Assembly (NCBI RefSeq): GCF_963678635.1
Contig: NC_087071.1
Span: 10,491,088-10,555,087, forward strand
Reading direction: 5' to 3'
From: Symsagittifera roscoffensis
Lineage: Eukaryota > Xenacoelomorpha > Acoela > Convolutidae
Length of the DNA: 64,000 nt
Of the stretch, positions 1 to 13,157 are shown in pieces (positions within the stretch are counted from its first letter, which is position 1; the number at the start of each line of letters is the position of its first letter). A program made the position numbers and the translations under genes. The notes beneath the pieces were generated by a model that was not told where the DNA came from, did not search any database, and saw only the letters and a list, made by a program, of their open reading frames with translations.

Positions 1-454
1 TTGCAGAAAGACTATTCTAAAAAACTCTGTAAAACCCGGATGGGTGGAACCTGATCTAAACTACATTTTATGATTGGATAAATTAGATATTTTACCAATG
101 TAAAGTATTTAATATTAACCAATCATGATCCATCTGACTAACAATCCACTTATTTGTAAGTGCTGAAATGACTTGTAATTTCAGCACTAGAGAGATTTGA
201 ATTTAACTTAGAAATTAGTTGACTCTCCAAGAAGACTTCAGCAACCGCAATAAACCAGTATACCCTAGATCTATTGAGCCTAGCAGAGACTAGTTAAACA
301 ACCTGAGACTAGATAGTATAAGAGTAAGATTAGGATCGGTATTAGACTAAGAAGTTGCACGAATCTATCCGGCCGAAAATAAGATAGCGTGACGAGCAGA
401 CGGTGTACCCTATCCGAAATTACTCTATGAGTTATACCCATCGGTCATAACTCA
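1..454 (+). mobile_element. 3' end of a second copy of the giant LTR element (internal tail plus 3' LTR)
   Basis: Positions 45-454 are an LTR of about 410 bp starting TGGAACCTG and ending AACTCA, roughly 95% identical by eye to the two LTRs at 44014-44421 and 62464-62871. The 44 bases before it also match the last internal bases of the giant element (compare 62420-62463). This is therefore the 3' end of another plus-strand copy whose body lies left of the window, not a solo LTR. The LTR carries the same AATAAA and TATAAG motifs as the other copies. No coding sequence of that copy is visible. Confidence 0.85.
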
Positions 455-1557
455 CTTCAGCTGTAATATCAATTATTGTCAAAACTCAAGAAAATTCTGA
501 GATAATGCTTGCTATGAAAACTTAAGATTTGCTGTCTATACAATAGAGAAATCACTCCCTGCTCAAGTAACTTATCAAGAAGTGTGAAAAAAGTGTTCAT
601 GAATTTTAATATTTTGGAAAATTACACCACAAAAAGAGAGAAAAACCTAGATCTAATTTCGATGAAAAATTTTTTTTTAAGTTTACTCAGCACAAGATTT
701 GAGAAATGATTTCTCGCCTTTATAGACCTCTTTTCTTATATACTAGCTGGTAGACCCCCTTAACTTCGTAGATAAAGCTTTTTTTGATCGCTCAAAATTC
801 ATTTTAACAATGCGCTACTTCCTATAGGTCTAATGATAATAAATTATTTGTAGGTGAAATTGGAAAATTTTAGGTCCCGTTTTTTATTTTTATCTAATTA
901 TGCATAAATAGCAGAACCAGTTAAGTACATATTTTAGAGAGTTTTAGAATATTAAGATAATTCTATAATTTTCCGTTATTTCGCTATTATTTCACTGCTG
1001 TAATTTCACCGAGTGTTAACAATTTCATCACAGCTAAAAAAAAAAATACAAAGACTGATTGGTAATGGCAAGCAATGAGCAAACCTTGAATCAATCAATT
1101 TTTGTTTCTTAGAAAAAACGTTCTCTATTTTTTCTAGAAAAAACATTTGTCAAAAATGACTTAAATTGCTCTATAAATCAAATAATGCTCTCTTTCTTTT
1201 TTCTGCCCAAAAACAGTTTCGTGCCCCCTTCTCTAAAGTCTGCTGCTAGCCAAATAAACTAAGAAAAACACATTATTTTGAACATCATTTTTTAATGGTG
1301 GGCCAGAACTGTCAAAGAAAAGCTACCTGATTTTTGACCTTTTTGGAAAATTTGAGCAGCCAATGGGCCCAAGGGGAGGCACTCTTCTTGAATCAAGAAA
1401 ATGTGCGGTCAAAAAGAAACAACTGTGGGATGTGATGCTAAAATTAACAAGATCAGCTCTCCTAAGTTAGCCATTTTTGCTGTATGCTGTAGTTAAATTT
1501 TCTAAATTACTAAATTTTAAAATTTTTCTAAATGATTTTTTGTGTTTTTATTGGCAG
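455..1557. other. AT-rich spacer, no gene recognised
   Basis: Homopolymer-rich noncoding sequence between the LTR and the first recognisable exon of gene 1. It probably includes intron sequence of gene 1, whose 5' exons I could not find. A short open stretch near 1310-1460 has no clear splice sites and was not called. Confidence 0.5.
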
Positions 1558-4500
1558 AATTTGTAGGAGCAACCGAGGTCATGGGTCCAATGGGGGTGCC
1601 AGACATGTGGCAATCTTTTTTGTATGTACTCCCCCATGATAACAGCACCATGTGGCAAGCAAGAACTTGTGCCGGCTTCAGGTAAGAACTATATTAAACT
1701 ATTTGGGTAAGATTTACCTTAACAAACACTCAGGAATAATTTAACGGAAAAAAATCATAAATTCATTTTAGACAGAAATTGCGTGTTCTATATGGTTCAA
1801 AAATTCAGTCGTGTAAATTAACATGTTTTTCAAGTAACTTTTTAAGAAAATTTTGGAAACATTTGAAAAATGTGTGTTTCCAACTGAGCGTTTCCAGAGG
1901 TGTGGGTCCCCGTACCGAAAGAGTGCAGTTTTTACTTTATATCTAATCTAAATTTCTGGCAAGAATTTCTTGATGAAAAATTTAACTGAAGAAAGGATTT
2001 TCTTAAAAATGACTATTTCTCATCTTATTTCTGATTGGAAATGAGATCAATCTAAGCTATTTCTAGCAAGAAACAAATTCTCCTGATGGTATTCAATCTC
2101 CGACCTGCAATCGGATAAACGGATGTTTAAGAATAGTTTCGAATAATTTTAGCAGTCTAATGCAAAGCAACACTTGTTATAACAAGTGTTAATTTGCATT
2201 GTTTTCCTACGGCTATTGCGTATAATCGAAGCATGTTTTTCTCGCTGCGGTTAAGCAGGGAGCTAATTTCTGGTTGTTTTTTTTTCAGAAATTGTTCATT
2301 TCAAAACTAAGAAAAGAAGAATATCATTTCTGTACAGAAAATAATAGAGAAAACTTGACTAGATAATCTATATAACATTCTTTGCACTCACCCAGTTTTG
2401 AACTTCAAGTTTTAAAAATTTATTTAGTGTCATAATGCAAGGAAATTTTGCAAAGTGAAAGAACCAACACTTGTGAACAGTTTTGGTCCTCATAACTTGT
2501 ATGTTTTACACTTTACATAGTAATATCCCGCATTTAGCCGTTAATACATGTAAGGACCATGAAAAAGGAAATTTTGATACGACAGAGGAAAATGAAAAAG
2601 AGCCAACATTTTATCTAGGGAAACAGCTTCTGTTGGGTACGGTTTCGAAACAAAATATAGCTTAAAAGACTTGCTGATTGCTCCGACTTTCGAAGAAAAA
2701 GCTAAATATTTTTTGCTTGAGGTTGAGTGGTCTTTTATTCAATCAACTTTCCACTTTCTAGTTCAGAATTTTTGACAAAAAATTTTATAATCATCTGAAT
2801 GATAATGTTGACTGGAGCACAATTATAAACGTTTTTCTAACCATGATCATTTTTTGAAAAAATTATGGGAATTTTTCTGGCCAATTTGGTACAATTAGCG
2901 ACCGTTATATTGTGTTCTTATTGTGTTCTCGCATCTCGCTCCAAATTGACTCAGACAATACATTTGGCGCTGGTATTAGGATATGATAAGCCAAAATATC
3001 CCTTCGCAATATTCATAGCGTATGTGGAATAAATTTTTAAAAAAATGAAATGAAAAAAGTATCAACTGTTTTTTTTTCTAATTGGGCTGATATTGCAGCC
3101 AGAACAATATACATACGAGCAGTCTTGTTTTACATCATGTGACATAATCTGTATGTTTTAGCAAACGTTATTGTTTCGTGGGTAATCTTATCAGGTCTAG
3201 AGGACACGAAGATTTTGAAGAAGCGCCAGATCAACATTATATTGACTTTATCAAACTGTTGAAACCATTATACACCTTAATCAATTGGTTCTCTATGTCA
3301 TCATTAATGCCGCAAGGTAAGTTGTGCTGGTTTTTTATTCAATATTTGGCTTTTTGTAATATATTACGAGGAAAAATGCGTATTTTAAGAATTGTAAGCG
3401 GCTCCGCAAAACATTGAGAACAGAACTAATGCGGAATCCGCAATAATGTCAATTTTCTTGGTTCTTCTTTGCTGTTTTCGATTTGCGGAAATGGGAACGA
3501 AAACCATTTAAAACTGCTAATTTCCGAAGCAACTAGCTATTTTCGCTCATTGCAGAATTACGACAAGACCAAAGTGTCGACAAAAATTAGGTCTCATTTT
3601 TTGTGCGCGGATTCCACGTAAAGCTATATAGTGGAATCCACTTACATTTCGGTTAATCTAAAAACTTTTCTCTGGATTCCAGTGATCCACAGACCGTACT
3701 ATGTGCCTATCCAGAGCTCAGTTTGGCCTCGTATAGTAAGAAAAGTAGGTTGTACCTCGCAAAACCCCCCTACTATTGCACCCTCGCATTTAAAATCCCC
3801 CACCCTCGCATTAAAAAAATTAGCCCAAGAGCTTCTATTGAGAAATCTAATTTTGGTGCATCTTGATTTGAATAAAAAGAAAGGAGAGATTGTTAGGTAT
3901 AGGGTTCGAACTTCGATGGAAATTGCAAAAAAAACCTTGCTGACAGTTTAAATAAGTCTTTCATTTAAATCGGATTCAAGTCTTTGCCGTTTCTTTGTAG
4001 AAAAATAGCATTATTTACAGAAAAAAAGTCACACAAGCTGCAAACAGAAGTAAAACATGAATTTAACTTATTTGTTTTTAACAGTTGTCATCCGACCGAA
4101 TTGGCAAATTAGAACTTATTTATCAATTGTTAAAAGCTCACTGCGTTGAGCTGGTCAGATGACCTTGCTTGATGGTCTGAAAGCATAACATTAAGATATA
4201 TCGTTCAGAACATAAACAAAGACTTTACGGACTAGTTGTTTTATCTGTGCTCTCAGTTGGAGCTATTCATAGTTTACCAATCCGTTCGGATTCAATATCA
4301 ATAGCGATCATACCATACGGTATGACATGGCGCAGCCAGCAGGATTTACACAAAACCTACTTAGCATTGATTCATTTTGGGAAAGAGCTTCAGTGGAACC
4401 GCCATTAGAATGCTCCAAGTGGGCCGCAATTGTCGAAAAGACAGTGTTCGCAAAAGACGGGATCGAAATTCGAAATATATTACATGACAAACTGGAACTC

Positions 4501-7500
4501 GTCGATCTAACAGAACCAGTTTTTGAAGTCGAAATAACAGGGAAAACCGAGGCACAACGGAAAAACAGAAAAATTAGAAACCAAGAAAAACCCGTCGGGT
4601 GGGAAAACCGATGCCTGAAAGCTCGCGAAAATGGCGTTTTGGGTAACTCAGTACCATGGGATGAAGCAGATGCGAAGGTGAGAAGTTATCTTTTCCTTTG
4701 TTTAGATACAGAAGGACAAAGGCAGGTTCAACAAAAACGCTCAGGGTTAAAAATACAATCTTCAAGAACAAAAGCACTAATGCGAGTGTTAGAAGATATT
4801 TTCATCACACAGAGTTTGCATTTGACCGAGACAAATTTATTTGCCGTAAACAGAAAAAAAATAATCGTTAGAAAAAATCCACGCTGACTTGGTAGAACTT
4901 GCATCACGAGCAGTCCGTGGAGACCGAGAGGATGAATGGGTTCGCGATATGTTCACAGCACACATGAACAACAAAAAATCGCAGAGGAACTAATAGCAGA
5001 AACACGCACGTCACAGGATGCATATAAATATGCTATCAGACGCGAAAAAGGTATCGAGGATAGCCGAACTATGAAATCAAATCCATTCCATCACCCATTC
5101 AAATAAAAATTAAGCCAATGAGGTGTATTCAACCTCGAGGCCGGGGTAAACAACCACAAATTTCCTACAATGATAGAGGCAAATGCTCGCGAGGAAGACA
5201 AATTGCACGCGGAAATCACAGCAGAAATTCACACAATAACTCGTCACAAAAACGATGTTATAAGTGCGGAAAAACTTTTGTATCTTTCCATTTTCGGACA
5301 TGTCAAGCAAGAAACAAAATTTGTGCAAAATGTGCAAAACGGGGACATTTCGCAGTGGTCTGTAGATCGGAGAGTGCCATTCTCTTGTACAAAACAATAA
5401 CGACGACCACCCTAGTGCTGATGATTATTAATCTGGAAACATAGAGGAGAATGACCCGGCCGAATTTACATCACAGAATGGCTTGGAGGAATTACAAAGA
5501 GACAACTTTTCCATGTTGGCAATCGCTGAAGCGTTCAAAATCAATAAATGCAATTGGAAACATCGTACAATCACCATCAAAGAAGTTTTCAATAGGATCG
5601 CCCAAAGATAAGACACGAAAAAGCCGCCACGACCAAAGAACAACAACATCAAAACCCGAACTCAAATCTAGCCTCAGTAGTCTTATCTCTGAAATGGGTT
5701 TTCATGAGAAATCGCCAGAATACAAAGCTTGTGTCCAATTTCTGGAAGCCATACGACCAAAAAGCGAAGAAGAAGACAATCAGAAAAGAGAGATTTCCCA
5801 TTTGGTGTCCACTGCAGAAAGCCCACAGAAAACAGAAAACATGGAGGTTCTCGTCGTTACGAATTTTCAAAATAAGAAACTCACAAATTTAGACCACGAC
5901 GACAGAAGAGATGACCTCGAGGAACACCAAGAACAACAGAACAAAGATGAACAGGACAACGAGGCCGTCGAACAACAAGAAGATAAAAAAGTAATCATTG
6001 GGACTTAAGAACTCAACACCGTCCTTGCGAAGAACTCCGGTCCTACTGGGACCTTAAAAAACTCAAAGTTCAATATTATGATTTTCATGAGAGTGACTAA
6101 CAGCCGGCCGGATTGCCAAAGTAGAACCTCATTTAGATATTGTTATAAGCTCACTGCGTTGAGCTGGTCAGCTTACCTTGCCTGATGGTTTGAAAGCATA
6201 ACATTAAGAGATGTCGTTCAGAACATAAATAAAGACTTTACAAACTAGATGTTTTATCTGTGCTCTCAGTTGGAGCTAATCCTAGTTTACCAATCTGTTC
6301 GGATTCAATATCAATAGCGATGATACCATACGGTATGACATGGCGCAACCAGCAGGAGTTACAAAAAACCCACTTAGCCTTGATCCATTTTGGGAAAGAG
6401 CTTCAGCGGAACCGCCATTAGAATGGTCCAAGTGGGCTGCAATTGTCGAAATGGCAGTATTCGCAAAAGACAGGATCGAAGTTCCAAATTTATTACATGA
6501 CAAACAGGAACTCGTCGATCTAACAGAACCAGTTTTTGAAGTCGAAATAACAGGGAAAACCGAGGCAAACAGCAGTAAAACATGAATATAACTTATAATG
6601 TTTTTGGTAATGTAGAGAATCGCGCTGTTATCTTCGTATCATAGCGTATTGGATATCTGAGAAGGAAAGTTAGGAGCAATTGAGGATCTTGTCAATAATT
6701 CACATCTGGTACCTTGTAACGATTTAACCCTTTTAAGAAAGAATTTAACGGCTAAGTGTACTTACGGTTTATATCTTGTAACAAATTGGCCGCTTACATT
6801 TTTTTGGTTTTTAGCTGTAAAAATTACAAACAATCGGTGAAATTAAAGCGGTGAAATACTATCGAATTGACGAATTTTTAAAAAAATAATTTTTAAAAGT
6901 TTGTACACCACTGGGTCTGCTATTTATGCATATATGGATATAATGAACCCTTTCAAGCCAAATATTTATGCATATATTTATGCATATTTGCCTCTCTTTT
7001 GCAAAGGAAGGCAGATAGACGAGATCCGCAGTTTATTTTCATTTTTTCTTCAGAGGTGGGGTCGTGCTGTTTCAATCAAATGACTGTCTATCATAAGTTT
7101 GGAACCAAAAATGGAATGTCACCGATCGAATATGTTCACTCTGTCACAAACTTCAGTGCCGAAGGAAAACAGTTGAACTTGATACATGTGAGATTGTTAT
7201 TATTTTTTTCTTATTAAACTACCTACTGGTATGTGGTCTAACAAATAGCTTTCAAAAAAATCAAAAAGTCATCTCATTTAGAACAAGACATGTATATGTT
7301 AAACGGGCCTTTTTTATTTCAAAATTATCTTTAAGTTACTGCAAGATAATGATAATTTGACGATCATGCAAAATCTTACAAGGACTTTGCAAGATGAACA
7401 AACAAGAATGCTTTGATGAAGTATAAGTTGACAACCAGAAAAACTTATAAAACGTATAATTGAGGATGTTGGATATAGTCACAAATAATACCAGTTTGAT

Positions 7501-10500
7501 TTTGTCGAAATTACCCCAAGATGACTGTAAAAAGTTTTACGATATTACGAGGCCAAACTGTGTATTTTGAGAACTGAAAAAGAATTCCGCAACAAACTGA
7601 AAACAGTTGTTTTCAACAACGCTAGTTTTTTATCTTCTTTGCTGTTTTGCAATCCACAAAATAATATCTAAAGCACGGAAGGCGGAAAATTTTGTCCACA
7701 AACAAATAATATTATGTGAGTCTAGTAAAATTACGCTGTCGCGGGATCCACAACTGCAAGCGCAAACTGCAAAATGTAAGCGTAAGCCGCGGTTTGTGAG
7801 CAGAATCATCAAATTGCAAGCGAAATCCGCAAACTGTAAACGTAATTCCCAGTTTGTAAGGAGAATCTGCGGATTGTAGCAAAGTCTGCTGAATCCTTTC
7901 ACAGTTGCTAATCCATTTGGACTTGCAGAATCAGGAATAACTAGCTATTTTCGCCCTGTGAAGCATCGGCGACAAAAAATGTGGTGAAAAAAAATCACTT
8001 TATGCGTATTTGAGCGCAGTGTGCACGGAAGTTTTTTTCTTTGAACCTACCTACAATTTGGAGCAATTTAAAATATTAGTCTATGGATTCCAGTGACGTA
8101 GAACAGCACTGTAACCATAAAACAAATCAAACAATTAGTTTTTTCAAATTTTTTGAAGAAAATTTTTGAGTTTTCGAAATTTTTGATTCATAAAAAAGGC
8201 GTTACAAAATTCCAAATCTCATTTAATTCTAATAAAGCAAAAGCAAACAGCTTATTGATAAGTATGCTCGCTGGCTTTATTCCTTCAAAATTAAATGTAA
8301 AATCTAAATTTTCACACCGTTTTTTTCTCGATTTGGGAAAAAGTTTGGAAAATTTTTATTGTGATAATAATCACGTCTAAAAGGGTTTTAATATGATATA
8401 TCTCAATCCAGTCCGATGATTAATTGCGATACGTGAATTTGTGATGAAAAAAAAAGAAAAAACACACCGTTTAGACTTGATTGGATAAAACTACACATGT
8501 TTCTTAGGATAATTGTCTGATTGGTTAAACCAACATATCTGAGCTGAAGGAAAACCTCACAACTAAACTAAAAGTATTTTGTTTTCTATTCAGCTACTCC
8601 TTTTCTCAACATACTCCTCCAATAAAAAAAACGTCAGCTACTTATTATTTTTTTCTCTGTACGAAACATGATCTCTTGTACTCAGTGGAAGTCTCACTCA
8701 ATATGTTCAAATTACAAGTTCGCAAGACATGATTTGGTGTCTTCCGACCTGAAACAGATCTCCCAATTCAAGTCTGGCACATGAAGGAACTAATGAGAAG
8801 AGATTTCTACTAGCATCAAAAAAACTCAAGGCCGAACTGCAAAAAACTAAATTAGATCAATGCAAATAATTGAGGAATATTCTAAGCATGTTGGAATGAA
8901 CAATCCCGAGATTTTTGGTTCTAGATATATGGCCTAATCATTCAACGACTTCTTTTCTTTGGGAGGAGATGGGGTCATTCGAAAATCATTAGTTCAGAAA
9001 AAAAGGCAAAACATAATAAGAAATCCGCAATTGTTTTAAATTTTACAATTGATTTGATGAATTTGTTGAAAACATTGAAACAATATTTTGCATCTGGCTT
9101 AAAAAGTTTGCAAAATTGAAACTTTTCTTACACCCTAAAAAACAATTGAAGTCGTTTTCGTCTCTTGTTCAAAACATAATAAGTTTTTTGCTTCTTCTTC
9201 AAATACTTCAAAGTTTTCCCATGCTGTTGAACAACTTGACTGGTTTTTTCTTCAAACTTGAAAATCAATCAATCGGGACTCCACAGATCCAGTTGTACTT
9301 TTTTGTCCAGTTGATGAGAGTGAAAACACTTCTAGTACAGTTTTAATAATTGCATTTGTTTGTTTTAAAAGAAGACACCAAAAATGTAGTCAAGTTTGTG
9401 GAGAAAAGGTGCACTCAAAAAAGTCAACCACTTTATTCTAAAAATTTTTGTGCAGTTCAACCTTTCCTCGGTGATTGCTTGTGTTTGTATTCAGTTTGAA
9501 GCAAATTTGAAACTTAATAGAAAAAATGTAGTTTTTTCATGAATAACAATGAACCAATCAGATTTCCACTGAAGAAAATGACTTTTTTAATATCAAATTC
9601 ACAAAAAAAGTTAAATACTTTTTGATTATTTCCTAATTCATTTAATATCTAAACACATAACTAGTGAGCCGGAAAAAGTTTAGCAGACAAACATTTCCTT
9701 GTTATCGTTGAACATTTCGTACCTAAAGTTCAGCTCAAGAATTTTTCTGAACAAGTTTTATGAAAATGATTAAGTTTCTTAAAAAAGCAACGCCCATATC
9801 TTTCCCCTCTTTACGTAAGAAAACCTGAGCAACCTGAGCAAGGAAAAATCTTGGGTTTCTATGTCTTTTTTCTAAAAACTCTTTGGAAACAGAAATTTAT
9901 ATTTTTTCCTTATTGCATATTAGCTGCCATCTATAAAAATGACATATACATAGAAATGAAGAGATTTACAAAAAAATATTGCCTAATTAGTCTCCATTCT
10001 GAAAACTTCGTTCAAAACAATCCACAAACGAACTTACCTCCTAACCTATATGGTGATCAAGATGACTCGTACTGTTGAGTTTTTCAACTTTCTTGGAATC
10101 TCAAAAAATATATATATTTTTTCAATTCTCATCATGTGATCAGTTCGCTCTTTTATTCAAAATATTAAAAGGGGAGAATTACTAAAAACCCTAAAAGGGG
10201 AGAATTACAGTGAATCGTGCTTTCAACTATTCAAGACGAATGAAATGGAACAAATTGAGAAACAACAGCAAGTCTGTCTTGGCAAAAAAAGAAGGAGAAG
10301 CAACGTCGGCAATAAGAAAGACTGTCATTCAAAATGCTGAGAACGTTGAACTTCATCCTATATTGGAACTCAATGCTCGTAAAGAGTCAACAAGGGATCA
10401 AATTCTTGCCATCTATAATAAAACAATGATAAATCAGCTTTCAATAGAAGCTGACAATCAAGAAAAACAATATTGAAAGCCAACTTACATTCAAATTTGG

Positions 10501-12399
10501 TTGTTTATTGCAAACAATAATCCAGCTATTAAGCAAGTAGCCTATCTAAACTAAACTTTAAGAAGATTCAAGAAGCAACACATAACCTTCTTGAAAAAAA
10601 TCAAGTATAAAAAATTAAGTTGAAGAGTTTTTGGATGAAAATTTTTCATTAATAGTTCAAGCACTTGCAAACAGTAGTAATAATACTTTCGACGCTAACT
10701 TTTTTTGTTTGACTGAGACTTTTTCACCTTAAAAATAAAAGTCTTGACCAAAAAATTCACAATATGAGTTCAGTTGTGAAACGAAATAAAGCGCAGAAAG
10801 CATTAAGTTTCTGAAACCACATCACATTACTGAAAACTCAAGAAAATGTATAATGTAGAAACAAAACAAAATCAAACATGTTAGATCAAAGTTTTGATTG
10901 AACTTCATTCACTAGTTATTTTCCATAATTTTTCATTCTTTTTCAGATAAACAAGTCACCATTTCTTGATTTTGGTCTAATTTTGAGAACAAAAAATGAA
11001 CAAGCAAGCTTTTTTCAACCAAAAACGTTAGACCACAAATAATGACTGGGATGGTTCGAGTTATATATCATTTTGAATTAATTGCAGTCTGCATTCAAAC
11101 GATTTTATGAAAATTTCAAAAACTTTTCTTCGTGTTGAGACAAACAAATTGAAATTAATTGATTTTTAGTCGTTATTTGAGCAAATAAAGCAAGCGAGCA
11201 AGAATGACACAATGAAAATGATTTTGAAAACTTGATTCAATGCTTCCTTCACAGCATCTTTTTGTATAAAACTATTCAGCAGAAAACTTTGATTTTTTTC
11301 TTTTTTTTATTGTTTTTTTTTCATGTTGTTTTTTGTTTGTGGATGATGACTACCTTACTAACTGTTCCCGCATTTGGTTAGATCTCTCATCACTTTATGC
11401 ACAAAAAACATATAGTATTTTTTCTGTTTTTTTTTAAAGAAAGGTCGAAACAGTCTCTTTAATTGCTCAGAAACCTACTATCCTTCCTTGACCTGATTTG
11501 CGTTTCAATTAAACAGATTTTTTTCTGTTCAGTATCCTAATAAATTTTAAATGTTTTATCACAATCGGACTGGCTAGAGCGATAAAAAAAAGATATGGAT
11601 CGATAAAACGTTAAATTCGAGAAAAACACATCTGGTGTTTTTCAAAAGTTGACAATTGTTCGATTCTAAAAACTGATGTCATATTAAGTTCTTTGAATTT
11701 TAGCACTGAGTTCAACACTGAGTTACTATTGTTCAATGGTTTTGTTGACGAAGGGAGTGCAGTTGCAGAAATGTAAAAGTTTTTTTTCAAATTTGAAATA
11801 AGAGTTTATGACAGTGAAATCAGAAAATCATTTGTAATCAATGTCCACAAAATTTTTAGATAAGTCAAAACTCTAAAAAAAAACGTTGAAAAAAAATTTG
11901 AACCCATTTGCAGGCAAATGGGTTCAAATTAAACCCAAGACTAAAGAAACTGAATATTCTTCTCATTCAAGAAACAGAATTTTTTCCAAATCTTTTCAGT
12001 AATCCTGTTATTATTTGGAAATCTGAAAAAAAATGCATATAAGTTGAAGAAAATGGGATTTTTGCACAATCAAGGAAAAACAAAGTTATGAAAATTTTTG
12101 GAACCGACGTAAAGTTACCGATGTTTCAGGCACAATACAACAAATTCTTTTGTGTAAACATAATACAAGGTGTGGGTTTTGGCAGCGGCCGGATGAAATT
12201 TCGGGGCAAAATTCACAACGCAGTTTTCGTTTTGACTCCAAACGACAATGGATTGATTCACTTTTTTCCACCCGAACGAATCAAGGAGCAGCTGAATTAT
12301 GATTGGTTCAAGCAAAACGTGATTTGCGAAGAACAATCTTGGATTTGTATAAGGTATCCTCCACGACAGTTAGCCTCCAACTCTTCTGCTTCAACTTAA
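1558..12399 (+). CDS. Gene 1: partial split gene, paralogue of gene 2, family not recognised
   Basis: Four exons are supported: 1558-1681, 3162-3316, 7054-7187 and 12130-12399. The first three are bounded by AG/GT sites and the last ends in TAA. Exon phases join without a break (2-nt start, AG|C, G|AG, phase 0). The peptide aligns exon by exon with gene 2: WQS in exon 1, a Cys-Cys pair followed by FGTKNGMSP in exon 3 (134 nt in both genes), and AQYNKFFCVN and GVGFGSG in the last exon. Gene 2 splits the last block with an extra intron; gene 1 reads through to its stop. Exons 5' of 1558 are missing, so neither signal peptide nor start is known. Introns are long (1.5, 3.7 and 4.9 kb) and filled with repeats, including the broken gypsy fragment in intron 3. 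I recognise no domain. Splice-consistent phases and paralogue conservation are what support it. Confidence 0.6.
3340..3730 (+). repeat. Dispersed repeat R3, copy 1
   Basis: This stretch shares ordered blocks with 7535-8105: ATTACGAGG, a TTCTTTGCTGTTTT block, AACTAGCTATTTTCGC and a GGATTCCA block. It lies in an intron of gene 1. Its right end, around CTCTGGATTCC at 3670 and TATCCAG at 3708, matches the terminal repeats of the element at 23713-24277. It is probably a degraded non-autonomous transposon. Confidence 0.45.
4041..4080 (+). repeat. Left copy of a 40-bp direct repeat flanking the gypsy fragment
   Basis: The block beginning CAAACAGAAGTAAAACATGA sits directly left of the first LTR. A close copy, beginning CAAACAGCAGTAAAACATGA, sits directly right of the second gag fragment at 6566-6605. 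It is far too long for a normal 4-6 bp target duplication. Confidence 0.6.
4086..4255 (+). repeat. LTR of the small gypsy fragment, copy 1
   Basis: Begins TGTCATCCG and ends TGCTCTCA. It is closely similar to 6094-6268 through the shared block GCTCACTGCGTTGAGCTGGT and the end block. The left boundary is the less certain one. Confidence 0.6.
4327..6008 (+). pseudogene. Broken Ty3/gypsy gag with double zinc knuckle
   Basis: The first frame (4327-4887, 186 codons) starts with MAQPAG and contains the FWERA and KWAAIVE motifs seen in gag N-termini of K02A2.6-type gypsy elements. Gag-like sequence then continues in other frames around 4890-5100 (WVRDMF, then YKYAIRREKG). A zinc-knuckle region follows at 5118-5444 with CYKCG, TCQARNKICAKC and GHFAVVC. 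Downstream to 6008 an open but unrecognised, Glu/Gln/Lys-rich stretch is likely pol-side debris. Several frame changes mean it cannot encode one protein. The family assignment is from motif memory; no search was run. Confidence 0.65.
6094..6268 (+). repeat. LTR of the small gypsy fragment, copy 2
   Basis: Matches 4086-4255 through the shared central block, carries AATAAA within CATAAATAAAGAC, and ends TGCTCTCA. Confidence 0.6.
6340..6585 (+). pseudogene. Truncated second gag copy of the small gypsy fragment
   Basis: The 81-codon frame is about 85% identical by eye to the start of the gag at 4327 (MAQPAG, FWERAS, KWAAIVE). It then runs out of gag sequence exactly where the 40-bp flanking direct repeat begins at 6566. 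It is a break-point fragment with no function expected. Confidence 0.65.
6566..6605 (+). repeat. Right copy of the 40-bp direct repeat
   Basis: Partner of 4041-4080, with a few mismatches. It begins inside the last codons of the truncated gag frame. Confidence 0.6.
7535..8105 (+). repeat. Dispersed repeat R3, copy 2
   Basis: Shares blocks in the same order with 3340-3730. The middle contains a short series of diverged GCAAACTGCAAA / GTAAGC / GCAAGC motifs. A related scrap (TTACGAGGCCAAA, then GCGGAGTCCAC) lies at about 20900-21015. Confidence 0.4.
8106..12129. other. Last intron of gene 1, no gene recognised
   Basis: About 4 kb of AT-rich sequence with long A and T runs. AAAAGGGGAGAATTAC is directly repeated at about 10168 and 10194, followed by an 88-codon frame without ATG (10210-10476) that I could not link to anything. 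No transposon ends were identified. Confidence 0.4.
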
Positions 12400-13157
12400 A
12401 CTCAAGAGTTTTGATAACAGTAGCTGTTATGTAGATTCTTTTTGCAAAAACGTTAATCAATGTTAATGTTTATGTTGTTTTGTCAGTATAATCACAGTTT
12501 TCATGTTTTACTTTGTTAGCTGTGCTAGAAAAATAGCTCTTTTTTTAAATATTTTTGAAAAATTTTATACGGCCGTCAAATATCAAAATAGGTGGTTGTT
12601 TGTTATTTCAGTGACACGGATTAAGCTTATAAAAATTGAGAAAACAAAATTTAGTTTTTCGTTGGATATAAATTTTGTATTTTATCATTTTTAACGGAAT
12701 CAGGAACAAGTAAATATCACTCGAAAAAAAATTGTGAATTAAATTGAAAAGCATAAGCTTTGGATCTATCAAGCTATGACTAAAAGGGTGTCAATTGATT
12801 AAATTTGGTGTCGATCACTGGACATCGCATAAGAAAATTACACTAACGGCCGTAGCTCTATGTTTACATTAAGAAGTCAAATCTGGTTGGTCCTAAATGG
12901 GATTTAGGCCAAATCAAAACAGACAATTGAAGCAATAATAAAATTTGATGAACAACGAACCACAATAAATATGCAATAAGATCTGAAAAGATGAATGAAA
13001 CTTCACTTGTAGGTGATTTATCTAAACATAAGCTACGAAAACATCCCATAAATCCAAAATCAACAATAAAGATTACACTTTTTCCCCGAAACTTGAGATT
13101 GGGATTGTGTGGATTCAAGTTAAGATTTATAACTCTGCTGGTTATAACAAAGAGAGA
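12400..13157. other. Spacer between convergent gene 1 and the C1q-like gene
   Basis: Gene 1 ends at 12399 on the plus strand and the C1q-like gene ends at 13158 on the minus strand, so this 758-bp stretch holds both 3' untranslated regions. I see no clear poly(A) signals or other genes. Confidence 0.5.

Larger units (their letters stand above)
4086..6605 (+). mobile_element. Degraded Ty3/gypsy fragment: LTR, gag, LTR, partial gag
   Basis: Two direct repeats with TG and CA ends (4086-4255 and 6094-6268) are each followed two bases later by TGGAGCTA, a plausible primer-binding site, and then by the start of a gag reading frame (4327 and 6340). The first unit keeps a full but broken gag; the second stops after about 80 codons. 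No protease, reverse transcriptase or integrase is left. Repeated LTR-gag units suggest an internal deletion or recombination between copies. The whole fragment lies in an intron of gene 1 and is a different family from the giant element. Confidence 0.7.

Noticed and set aside
1310..1460. Upstream exon of gene 1
   Set aside because: An open stretch with a Met-Gly-Pro segment exists, but no acceptor or donor fits the required phase.
10210..10476. 88-codon frame as a gene
   Set aside because: No ATG start, no splice support and no recognisable motif; it lies in a long intron next to a short direct repeat.
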